A DNA stretch of 64,000 bases from JAIOSM01 sp964593725 (GTDB lineage: Bacteria; Desulfobacterota; Desulfobacteria; Desulfobacterales; Desulfobacteraceae): NCBI GenBank assembly GCA_964593725.1, contig CAZQJS010000009.1:1-64000 (forward strand). The letters are read 5' to 3'. Below, piece after piece: positions 35,969 through 43,432 of this stretch (the first letter of the stretch is position 1; each line of letters begins with the position of its first letter). The translations under genes were made by a program, and so were the position numbers. Below the pieces are notes generated by a model. It searched no databases. It saw only the letters and a program-made list of their open reading frames with translations, and was not told the DNA's origin.

Positions 35969-37297
35969 ATGGGAAAAATGAGTGATCAAAACAATAAAGA
36001 GTCTGACAAAGATTCAGAATACAATGCAGCCAGCGATGAGAAGCCCCGGGTTTATGCCATTAAAAAGGATGTCAGCGGATGGAAGCTGAGCCGCCGTGGT
36101 TTTTTGTCAACCATTGCCGTATCAGCCACCATGGGATTGATAGACAACAGCAGTGCTAAAGCAAAGGGGAACAAAAATACAAATCAAGTACTGACTGCCC
36201 ACAAAAATTCTGTCAATTGTGTTAAATTCAGCCCTGACAATAAAAAAATTGTATCGGCATCAGATGATAAAACAATTAAAATCTGGAAAATTGCATCCGG
36301 GAAAGTTATCAAATATTTAAAGGGACACACCGGAAAAATCACTGCCATTGCCATAAGCCCCAATGGAAAATATCTTATTTCAGGTGCAACAGACAATACA
36401 GTGAGGCTCTGGAATTTTAAAACAGGAAAGCTTGTAAAAATTTTTAACAAACATGCAGGCTATATATGGACTGTATGTTTCAGCCCGGATAACAGATATT
36501 TTGCATCAGGTTCAGTCAATGGAACAATAAACATTTTCAATCTATCAAAGCTGAAGCTTTTCAGAACCATCCAGGGTCATTCAAATTCAGTATTTTCCAT
36601 AAAATTCAATTTTCAGGGATCATCCCTTGTCTCAGGGTCAGCCGATAAAACCATAAAACTCTGGGATTTTCCATCCGGGAAATTGATAAAAACCTTTACA
36701 GGGCATGAAAACAATATTAATTCTGTTTTTTATGATAAAAGCGGTAAAAGCATTGTCTCAGCTTCGGATGACGGAACAATAAGAATATGGGATATTGATT
36801 CCGGCAAAGGGAGCACTTTGGTTCGAGAAAACACTCTGATAAATACTTCTGTTGTATCAAATAACGATAAATGGATAATTTCCGGAACTGACAGCAAAAC
36901 TATATATATACATGACAGAATTTCAGGAGAGGTTAAAAAAACCCTGCAGGGTCATACACTGCCCGTGAACTGTATCAGTATCTCTTCTGATGACACATTG
37001 CTTGTGTCATGTTCCCATGATAAAACCATACGCATATGGGAGATGGACACTGGAAGGATGCTGACCTGGCTGGTTGATCTTTCTGAAATAAAAAAAGATG
37101 TCAAGGGGATTGTATATAAAAAGCACCTGCCCGGAGGGCGGACAATAACATACACACTTCCATGCGGCTCCCCCGTACCTGCCGGTGCAACATGCACCTG
37201 CAATTGTGTGCCTGGAAGCATATGCAGTTGTGTGGGACATATAACATGTTCATGTGTGGGCCATACTGTCAGTTCCCATTACTGGTTTCCAAATTAA
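35969..37297 (+). CDS. Tat-exported seven-bladed WD40 protein with Cys-rich repeat tail
   Basis: 442 residues. A twin-arginine motif SRRGFLS (Arg42-43) and hydrophobic stretch end at SSAKA. Seven WD40 repeats (about 76-370) follow, each ending in forms such as TIKIWKI, TVRLWNF, TIKLWDF or TIRIWEM, enough to close a propeller. After a linker the tail has Cys399, then CTCNCVPG (409-416), CSCVGH (419-424) and CSCVGH (427-432). The last three are eight-residue repeats of CxCVxxxx, and the protein ends HYWFPN. Tat export implies folding, and possibly cofactor or cross-link installation, in the cytoplasm. It is the best candidate substrate of the upstream radical SAM enzymes. Confidence 0.85.
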   Translation: MGKMSDQNNKESDKDSEYNAASDEKPRVYAIKKDVSGWKLSRRGFLSTIAVSATMGLIDNSSAKAKGNKNTNQVLTAHKNSVNCVKFSPDNKKIVSASDDKTIKIWKIASGKVIKYLKGHTGKITAIAISPNGKYLISGATDNTVRLWNFKTGKLVKIFNKHAGYIWTVCFSPDNRYFASGSVNGTINIFNLSKLKLFRTIQGHSNSVFSIKFNFQGSSLVSGSADKTIKLWDFPSGKLIKTFTGHENNINSVFYDKSGKSIVSASDDGTIRIWDIDSGKGSTLVRENTLINTSVVSNNDKWIISGTDSKTIYIHDRISGEVKKTLQGHTLPVNCISISSDDTLLVSCSHDKTIRIWEMDTGRMLTWLVDLSEIKKDVKGIVYKKHLPGGRTITYTLPCGSPVPAGATCTCNCVPGSICSCVGHITCSCVGHTVSSHYWFPN

Positions 37298-37459
37298 ACC
37301 CGGTTGTTTTGAAATAAAAATAATAATCAGCAATTCTCGGTGGTTATTTTTTAAAAGTGATGTTGTCAAGACGGTTTCTTCAAATTGAAGATCCCCGCAA
37401 AGGTAACAACTCACATTCCGCCTGGATTTTTCCAGTTTATTTTATTATAGTTAACCTCA

Positions 37460-37742
37460 ATGAAAAAATAACCAAACATTGACGACTTTACCATTCAGCA
37501 TCTTCCAGTTGTCACAGCATATGCCAGGAAAACAGGAGTTGTTGATATTATTAATACCTGCGAACTATAATGAATGCTCTGATTTAATCAAAGATGCTAT
37601 TAACAAAGACGATTGGGTTGAGCCTGGAAAATTATCCGGTACGACAGAAACCAGCTGCTTTGTTTTGCTATGCAATGTGCCTGTAGATGGAGATAGCGGT
37701 ATGCAAAAGAAAACAACAAGGATCTTCCGGGGGGATAGCTGA
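37460..37742 (+). pseudogene. Remnant of an IS1634-like (DUF4277) transposase
   Basis: Reading from the ATG, an early stop is followed by the stretch IDDFTIQHLPVVTAYARKTG and VVDIIN, which matches the conserved N-terminus of DUF4277/IS1634-type transposases ('hLp.v.a.a.klGlve.in'). Further stops follow. A second frame to 37742 contains NVPVDGDSG, possibly from the catalytic region. No DDE triad or full-length frame survives. Confidence 0.5.
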
Positions 37743-37823
37743 ACTTGACCAAGGAAATTAAATATTAGGGTGTGGAATGTAAGATGTTATATTGCTTTTC
37801 AGGGCATAAGATCGGGCAAAGTG

Positions 37824-37893
37824 AGGCCTGGATATGCTTTTGGAGTGCATCTGTTTCAAGTGAAACCTAAACGGAAAAAGCATATCCAGGCCT
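37824..37893. repeat. 18-bp perfect inverted repeat with nested palindrome
   Basis: AGGCCTGGATATGCTTTT at 37824-37841 is exactly complementary to 37876-37893. The 34-base interior contains GTTTCA-AG-TGAAAC (37853-37866). No T-run follows, so a simple terminator is unlikely. It may be the end of a mobile element or a structured RNA. Confidence 0.55.
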
Positions 37894-38070
37894 TACTTAT
37901 TCCTTTGTTAGTCTTAAAAATAATTTTTGACCGGGAATTGCTGAATAATAATATTCCATACAGACATATCATAAAAAATGTTGTACAATGAATAATTAAA
38001 TAAAAATCGTAAAAATTAAAACAATTTACCATTCAGACGATTTAATGCCATCTGGGTTAAGGGGTGTGAA

Positions 38071-38937
38071 ATGGATAAAATATCAGATGCACTGTCCAAT
38101 GTATTTGACGTGCTTCATATTTTCTGGGAAAGGGAAAAGACACACAGGTTTGTATCGGCTCTGATTGTAGTGATCTTTATATTTACCCTTGGTATTATTG
38201 AGCTTAACAACCTTGGCCTTTTTCCGGAAACTGCAGCAAAGAGGATCGCGGCCAGCCAGTACATGTCAATCTATACAGCTTTTTCTCTGGTCCTTATTCT
38301 AGAGGTGATTGAGTTGATATTTGCCCTTCCTGATTCCATGTCAAAAGCCGTTGGAAAACAGTTTGAAATCCTTGCCCTGATTTTTTTAAGAAGTTCATTT
38401 AAAGAGCTTTCCTCCCTTCCGGTTCCCCTTAATATCAGTGGCCACCATGAAGCTTTGTTCCATATTCTCACCTATGGAGGCGGTGCCATTGCAATCTTTA
38501 CCCTTCTTGGAATATATTTGTTAATGCTGCGTAACTTTGGTGAAGCTCCTTTTTCCGGATGCTTTCTTGAAAGTTTTATCAAAGCCAAAAAAACCGTTGC
38601 ACTGTTAATGCTTGCTCTGTTTTGCGGTATGGGCTGTTTTAATATATGGCTTCTTATAACCAACACTCCTGGTTTTAATTTTTATCAGTATTTTTTTACA
38701 ATGCTGATTTTCAGTGATATCCTCCTTGTCCTGATTGCCCAGTATTTTCTTCCGCAGTTTCCTGCTGTTTTCAGGAATTCCGGCTATGCCCTGGCAACAC
38801 TGCTGATTCGTCTGGCCCTCACAGCTCCTGTTTATTATGATGTTCTGCTGGGTATTTTCTCCCTTACCTTTGCCCTGGTTTTAACCTTTGTTTATAATAA
38901 GTTTTATGGCAGAGAGCCTCCAGACCATGGCAAATAA
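38071..38937 (+). CDS. Multi-spanning membrane protein, unknown function
   Basis: 288 residues with about seven hydrophobic segments (for example FVSALIVVIFIFTLGIIEL, AFSLVLILEVIELIFAL, IFTLLGIYLLML, ALLMLALFCGMG). The N-terminus is cytoplasmic-looking and charged. No transporter signature is visible. It precedes the GAF-ANTAR gene by 48 bases on the same strand, so it may share that gene's control. Confidence 0.7.
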   Translation: MDKISDALSNVFDVLHIFWEREKTHRFVSALIVVIFIFTLGIIELNNLGLFPETAAKRIAASQYMSIYTAFSLVLILEVIELIFALPDSMSKAVGKQFEILALIFLRSSFKELSSLPVPLNISGHHEALFHILTYGGGAIAIFTLLGIYLLMLRNFGEAPFSGCFLESFIKAKKTVALLMLALFCGMGCFNIWLLITNTPGFNFYQYFFTMLIFSDILLVLIAQYFLPQFPAVFRNSGYALATLLIRLALTAPVYYDVLLGIFSLTFALVLTFVYNKFYGREPPDHGK

Positions 38938-38985
38938 AAATTTTTATTGACCTTTAGTACCAATATCTGATTATATTATAAAACC

Positions 38986-39714
38986 ATGATGGAACAGAAT
39001 ATAGAGACATATGACGGATATCTTAAAGCTTTAACCGATATCAGCCAGGCAATTACTTCAGATATTTACATTGAAGACCTTCTTAAGCTGATTGTCATGG
39101 TTACAGCCAGGGTTACAGGAGTTGAGATATGTTCGTTATGGATAGTGAATGAGGAGGAAAAACCTCCAAAAATCCGACTTAAAGCCACACAGTCCATTGC
39201 ATCGGAGTATTTTAACGATCGTTCTTTAAACCTTAATGAAGGCGTGGTGGGGCAGGTGGTTACCCATAAAAAGCCGTTGATATTAAAAGATGTGCAGAGG
39301 AGCAAGAGGTTTAAGGAAAGAGAGATGGCAAAAAAACTGGGGTTGATATCCATGGTGGGCATTCCCCTTAAAATAAAGGATGATAAAATCATAGGTGTTT
39401 TAAACTGTTTTACAAGCAGCCCCCATGATTTTCCCAAAACAGAAATCAATCTATTAACAGCTGTTGCAAATCAGGCTGCCGTTGCCATCCACAATACAGA
39501 ACTCATGGTCAAAACCAGGGTTATACAGGAAGAGCTTGAAGCACGCAAGCTGATAGAACAGGCAAAAGAAATTTTAATGCACCAGCGCAAAATACCAGGA
39601 GATGAAGCTTATAGATGGCTGCAGAAACAGAGCATGGATTTGCGCAAATCAATCCGTGAGGTATCTGAAGCTGTTATTCTTTCTAATCAGCTGTTTAAAA
39701 ATAAAGATGCTTAA
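38986..39714 (+). CDS. GAF domain protein with C-terminal ANTAR RNA-binding domain
   Basis: 242 residues. The GAF domain spans about 20-165 (VTARVTGVEICSLWIVNEE; VGIPLKIKDDKIIGVLNCF). The last 60 residues (LEARKLIEQAKEILMHQRKI, then AYRWLQKQSMDLRKSIREV) match ANTAR three-helix domains, which bind paired hexanucleotide-loop hairpins and prevent termination. The GAF part probably senses a small molecule or redox state. The RNA target is not obvious in this window. Confidence 0.88.
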   Translation: MMEQNIETYDGYLKALTDISQAITSDIYIEDLLKLIVMVTARVTGVEICSLWIVNEEEKPPKIRLKATQSIASEYFNDRSLNLNEGVVGQVVTHKKPLILKDVQRSKRFKEREMAKKLGLISMVGIPLKIKDDKIIGVLNCFTSSPHDFPKTEINLLTAVANQAAVAIHNTELMVKTRVIQEELEARKLIEQAKEILMHQRKIPGDEAYRWLQKQSMDLRKSIREVSEAVILSNQLFKNKDA

Positions 39715-39751
39715 TAATTATTAACCTTATTTATGACTCAGGGAGGTAAAA

Positions 39752-40141
39752 ATTTCTTCTCCAATAACCGATAAAGAGCTTGCAGCAATTTTCAGAAAAG
39801 ATATATCTGATGATTTTTTTGAGGCATTATACGGAGATGCAAAAGAAGGTGCCTATGATATAAATCTTAAGTTTAAAGATTTGAGTGACAGGTTACTGAC
39901 TTTGGAATTTCATCTTAAGAAACGGCCGGATAAATGCCTGGTGTGCAGCCTGACCTATGGACTGCCCCAGGTTTTCTCAAAACATCCTGTGATTAATGTC
40001 AAAGGTATTGTGGAACAGATCGGGCAGATTTTAATCAATAAAAAAGAGTGTAAAGAGTGTACCGGGTGGGAACTTGGCAGAACACAGGAAATTTCAGATG
40101 ATCTTCACACCATACCTTTGGTTCTTTTTTTAAATAAATAG
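39752..40141 (+). CDS. Small Cys-containing protein, apparently with an ATT start
   Basis: About 129 residues. GGAGG at 39742-39746 is followed five bases later by ATT at 39752, and the coding-like frame runs unbroken from there. The first ATG/GTG/TTG in frame is a TTG only at 39881, which would discard 43 well-behaved residues (ITDKELAAIFRKDISDDF...). An in-frame TGA at 39734 limits extension upstream. The protein has CLVC and CKECTGW, suggesting metal or Fe-S binding. I do not recognise the family. Confidence 0.55.
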   Translation: MSSPITDKELAAIFRKDISDDFFEALYGDAKEGAYDINLKFKDLSDRLLTLEFHLKKRPDKCLVCSLTYGLPQVFSKHPVINVKGIVEQIGQILINKKECKECTGWELGRTQEISDDLHTIPLVLFLNK

Positions 40142-40150
40142 CAGAAATTA

Positions 40151-40194
40151 AAAAAAGACCTTTGAAGGGTTGCTCCTGTTCAAAGGTCTTTTTT
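40151..40194. terminator. Bidirectional rho-independent terminator
   Basis: A 16-base stem (AAAAAAGACCTTTGAA / TTCAAAGGTCTTTTTT) encloses a 12-base loop, with T-runs on both strands. It separates the convergent small Cys-protein gene and the VWA/OmpA gene. Confidence 0.85.
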
Positions 40195-40217
40195 TGTTTT
40201 AGGGTTAATCTGATTTA

Positions 40218-42287
40218 TCAGTTTGTTTCATATTCTATTGTAATGGTAACTGTCCTGTTAAAGGATCTTCCCTCGGCTGTGGCATTGTCATAGGGAGGGT
40301 TATATGGCCCGTCACCCCGGAACACTACCCGTTCCGGTGAAGGAATGCCGCTGTCCATTACACCTTTATAAACTGCTTTGGCGCGTCGCAGAGAGAGCAG
40401 GACATTATAATCTTCCTTTCCTATTATATCTGAATGGCCAACAATGGTAACATTGGCATCTGGCAGTTCTTTAATCCTTTTAACAACACGGTCTAAAACA
40501 GTCTTATTTCTCTCCTTGATTGCAGAGCTGTTATAGTCAAACAGGATCAGGGCATATTTTTCAACCACTTTATATTCAAGCTTTTTGGCCTCACGTTCTA
40601 CTCTTTTTATATATTTAATAGGAGTGTTTGTTGTATTGGTTGTAAAGACTTCACCTGTGACATCGGTCATGGTGGCACTTATTGAAATACTGCCCATGGA
40701 TCCTATTTTTTTAAGGCCTGTTTCATTAAGGTTGAAGGAACAGTCAGAAATAGTGTTTCCCTGGCCTTTTATTGTTTTTAATAATTGGCCGTCACCCTTG
40801 ATTTCAATAATCCACTCCTTTAAATCATAGCCAATTTTAATATCTGGTTTAATGTTTATGTCGTTGGAGCTTGCAACCTCAAAGGTATATATACTTTTAA
40901 TGGAATCAAGTATTGCAGGATCATCAGAATAGATTTCAACCCGCTGGTTTTCAACCCTGCCCTCTTCTACACTGTTTGTGCTGGGAACTGCCGGCAGTTT
41001 ACGGGCTGTGACCTTTATCCTGCCGGAATCAATGCCCCATATATATCGGAAATATGCCCGCACCTCTTCAGCCCGGGCCTGGGAAAGGGCGATTTTATTC
41101 TTTTCTTTTCCTCTGTTGCTGATGCAGCCCACAATTTCCATGTTGGCATCCGGGTTGTCAATAAATCTTTTTCCGATTATGTTCAGTACATTATAATATT
41201 TAGCCATGGTATTGCGCAGGGTTTTATCATCAAATTTTGCTGCTTCTGCCTGGCTTTTTAATAATTTATATTTTTGGGGAATTTTACTTTCGCCTGTGTC
41301 AAAAAAGATATAACTGAGCAAAGGAGAACTGTCGATTATTGTAAGTTCTTCAATTGTTATGGCAGATGGAGTTGTGGTTAATGAGCCTTTGGGCGGGTTT
41401 AAAAAATTATATTCAACCACATATTGATGGAGTAAAGTTGTTGAAACTTTTTTAAAAACAGGGAGTAAATTAGCAGCAGAAGTTGCTTTCCATATTCTTC
41501 CGCCATTTGTTTCGGAAAATTTTTTAAGATATTCGTTTGTCCCTTTGGACGGCATAAAATCAATGGCATAGGCACTGAAATTTGACAGTCCCTTTGCTTT
41601 TTTATCAACAACTTCTGTTTTGATTTCACTATTGATATCTTCACCATCAGTAAAAACAACTAAAAATTTATTGCTCTCTTCAGGCATTTGTGAAATCAGT
41701 TCCAGACCTCCTGCAATACCTTCATATAAGAAAGTTTTATCACTCAGGTACTTTTTAAAACTTCTCTGGAAAAAGCCCCTGAGTTGTTCATGGTTACTTG
41801 ATTGAAATGTTTTTAACCTGAGGCTGTGCCCATCCATATTAAACTTCTTTTTTTCATCAAAGATAACAACAGTTACCTTATCAAAGGGCCGGACAATTTT
41901 TAAGAATTCATCCAGGGCATTCAGAAGAGGTTTAATAGCCTTGCGCTGTTTCATGGAAAAGGAGTTATCCACAACCAGAACAAAGTTTATGCTGACATCT
42001 TTTCTTGTATTGAGAACTTCTGCTGCGGTTATAATTGCTTTTTTACCGCCTTTTTTTATAATAAAATCGTTCTTTGTCAACCCTTTAACAGGGTTATTTT
42101 CCGAATCAACAGCTGAAACCAGAATTTTATTTTCATCAATTTCCTGAAAAGTTATGGCTGCATCCTGGTCAGGTACCATTACCTGCAGCTCTTCTTCACC
42201 GGCAGCCAGGTCTTCTGCAAGGCACACACCGGAAAAGAAAGTGAACATTGACAATATCATCAAAAAAATAATTATCTTCGTTTTCAT
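40218..42287 (-). CDS. Secreted VWA-domain protein with two OmpA-like domains
   Basis: 689 residues. Signal peptide about 1-24 (ending CLA-ED). A von Willebrand A domain (about 95-290) carries the MIDAS core DNSFS and a later TDGED. Two OmpA/MotB-like peptidoglycan-binding modules follow. The first (about 330-465) includes ALSQARAEEVRAYF and RVENQRVEIY. The second lies at the C-terminus (FDYNSSAIKERNKTVLDRV; VGHSDIIGKEDYN; RSFNRTVTI). A protein-interaction or adhesion domain tethered to the cell wall is likely. Having two OmpA modules, one with a weak core, is unusual. Confidence 0.85.
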   Translation of the reverse strand: MKTKIIIFLMILSMFTFFSGVCLAEDLAAGEEELQVMVPDQDAAITFQEIDENKILVSAVDSENNPVKGLTKNDFIIKKGGKKAIITAAEVLNTRKDVSINFVLVVDNSFSMKQRKAIKPLLNALDEFLKIVRPFDKVTVVIFDEKKKFNMDGHSLRLKTFQSSNHEQLRGFFQRSFKKYLSDKTFLYEGIAGGLELISQMPEESNKFLVVFTDGEDINSEIKTEVVDKKAKGLSNFSAYAIDFMPSKGTNEYLKKFSETNGGRIWKATSAANLLPVFKKVSTTLLHQYVVEYNFLNPPKGSLTTTPSAITIEELTIIDSSPLLSYIFFDTGESKIPQKYKLLKSQAEAAKFDDKTLRNTMAKYYNVLNIIGKRFIDNPDANMEIVGCISNRGKEKNKIALSQARAEEVRAYFRYIWGIDSGRIKVTARKLPAVPSTNSVEEGRVENQRVEIYSDDPAILDSIKSIYTFEVASSNDINIKPDIKIGYDLKEWIIEIKGDGQLLKTIKGQGNTISDCSFNLNETGLKKIGSMGSISISATMTDVTGEVFTTNTTNTPIKYIKRVEREAKKLEYKVVEKYALILFDYNSSAIKERNKTVLDRVVKRIKELPDANVTIVGHSDIIGKEDYNVLLSLRRAKAVYKGVMDSGIPSPERVVFRGDGPYNPPYDNATAEGRSFNRTVTITIEYETN

Positions 42288-42501
42288 CTTATTCCTCCTG
42301 TTAATAAGTGTCGGTTTAAGTAATTATATCAGATAGTTATCCAATATAATTTTACTTGTCCCCTACCCATACTTAATCAGAAGCAATTATTGTTCATATG
42401 GATCAAAATGTCAAACAAATGCTCTTAAAAAAGATAACATGCATGGGAAACAGGCTTTCAATAATCCTGTGCAGGGTTTGCCAATACAGCTTGACAGCTG
42501 T

Positions 42502-42530
42502 TTGACAAAGGTTTTTACATACTCTATTCT
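42502..42530 (+). promoter_or_regulatory. Predicted promoter of the ferredoxin-nitroreductase gene
   Basis: TTGACA and TATTCT are 17 bases apart, 45 bases upstream of the TTG start at 42575. It is divergent from the VWA/OmpA gene. It probably also serves the kinase and carbamoyltransferase genes downstream. Confidence 0.6.
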
Positions 42531-42574
42531 TGTTTATCTTGTTTATTATGAACGTAAAATAGAGGAGGTAATAT

Positions 42575-43369
42575 TTGGAAATAGTAATTGATCACGATAA
42601 ATGCAGTTGCAAAACAGTTAATCTCTGTTCAGCTGTCTGTCCCTATGGATTTATACTGGACAGAAATAAGAATAATCAGATGGAACTTCTTAAAGAGTAT
42701 AGAAAATTCTGTATAAACTGCGGCCAGTGTGTATGTATCTGCCCATCAGGTGCCATAAATATTGTTAAAAACAGGGAAGATCCTGTAAGGTTTGATAAAC
42801 AATCAATAATCTCTGGAAATGAAGCTGCCAGGTTGCTTAAGACCAGGCGTTCTGTCAGAAGATTTAAAAACAAACCGATTTCACGAAAAGAGCTTGAAAA
42901 AATTTTATCCATTACAAAATGGATTCCAACTGCCACAAACAAACAGAGTCTTAAATGGATTGTTATTGAATCCTGTGAAGAGGTACAAAGGCTTGCAGAA
43001 CTTACCATTGACTGGATCAAAGAGAATAATATCTCAAAAGAGATCCTTGAACAATGGGAAAAGGGTGAGGACCTTATACTCAGAAAAGCACCCCATCTGC
43101 TCATTGTCCTGGGCCAGGCAGATTATTTCTGGAGCGGAGCAGAGGCAGGGATTGCCTTGACCTATATTGAGCTGTTTGCCCATGCAGGTAAGCTTGGTAC
43201 CTGCTGGGCAGGTTATTTTACACGGGCTGCCAGCAACTATGCTCCCCTTGAAAAGCACCTTGACCTTCCCAGAGGTTATAAAATATTTGGTGCTTTAATG
43301 ATAGGTTATCCTGTATACAGGCTGCACTCCATACCCTGCCGTAAAGATTTATCTGTTATTTACAGATGA
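42575..43369 (+). CDS. Nitroreductase-family protein with N-terminal 2x[4Fe-4S] ferredoxin domain
   Basis: 264 residues starting at TTG, set by GAGGAGG upstream. Residues 1-75 carry two ferredoxin-type Cys clusters (DHDKCSCKTVNLCSAVCP; CINCGQCVCICPSGAI). The remaining part is an FMN-binding nitroreductase fold (TRRSVRRFKNKPISRKELEK; IPTATNKQSLKW; GTCWAGYF). Such fusions in anaerobes couple ferredoxin electrons to reduction of an unidentified substrate. It is not clearly linked in function to the next genes, though the 15-base open gap suggests co-transcription. Confidence 0.88.
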   Translation: MEIVIDHDKCSCKTVNLCSAVCPYGFILDRNKNNQMELLKEYRKFCINCGQCVCICPSGAINIVKNREDPVRFDKQSIISGNEAARLLKTRRSVRRFKNKPISRKELEKILSITKWIPTATNKQSLKWIVIESCEEVQRLAELTIDWIKENNISKEILEQWEKGEDLILRKAPHLLIVLGQADYFWSGAEAGIALTYIELFAHAGKLGTCWAGYFTRAASNYAPLEKHLDLPRGYKIFGALMIGYPVYRLHSIPCRKDLSVIYR

Positions 43370-43432
43370 TTTATTAAACTATGTTTGATAATGTATTGCT
43401 TTTTATGGATCTTATATAAGGAGTTACACCAT

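Larger units (their letters stand above)
37298..38070. other. 773-bp region without an intact gene
   Basis: It holds a decayed transposase N-terminus (37460-37742), an 18-bp inverted repeat element (37824-37893) and AT-rich filler. Short open frames here lack ribosome binding sites. A mobile element appears to have inserted downstream of the WD40 gene and eroded. Confidence 0.5.

Noticed and set aside
37770..37991. A 73-codon frame across the inverted repeat downstream of the WD40 gene
   Set aside because: It has no ribosome binding site, no recognisable domain, and runs through both arms of a hairpin.
37298..38070. RiPP precursor peptide gene after the radical SAM cluster
   Set aside because: No short frame here has a ribosome binding site with a leader-core layout. 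The sequence matches a decayed transposase. The Cys-rich tail of the WD40 protein is a better substrate candidate.
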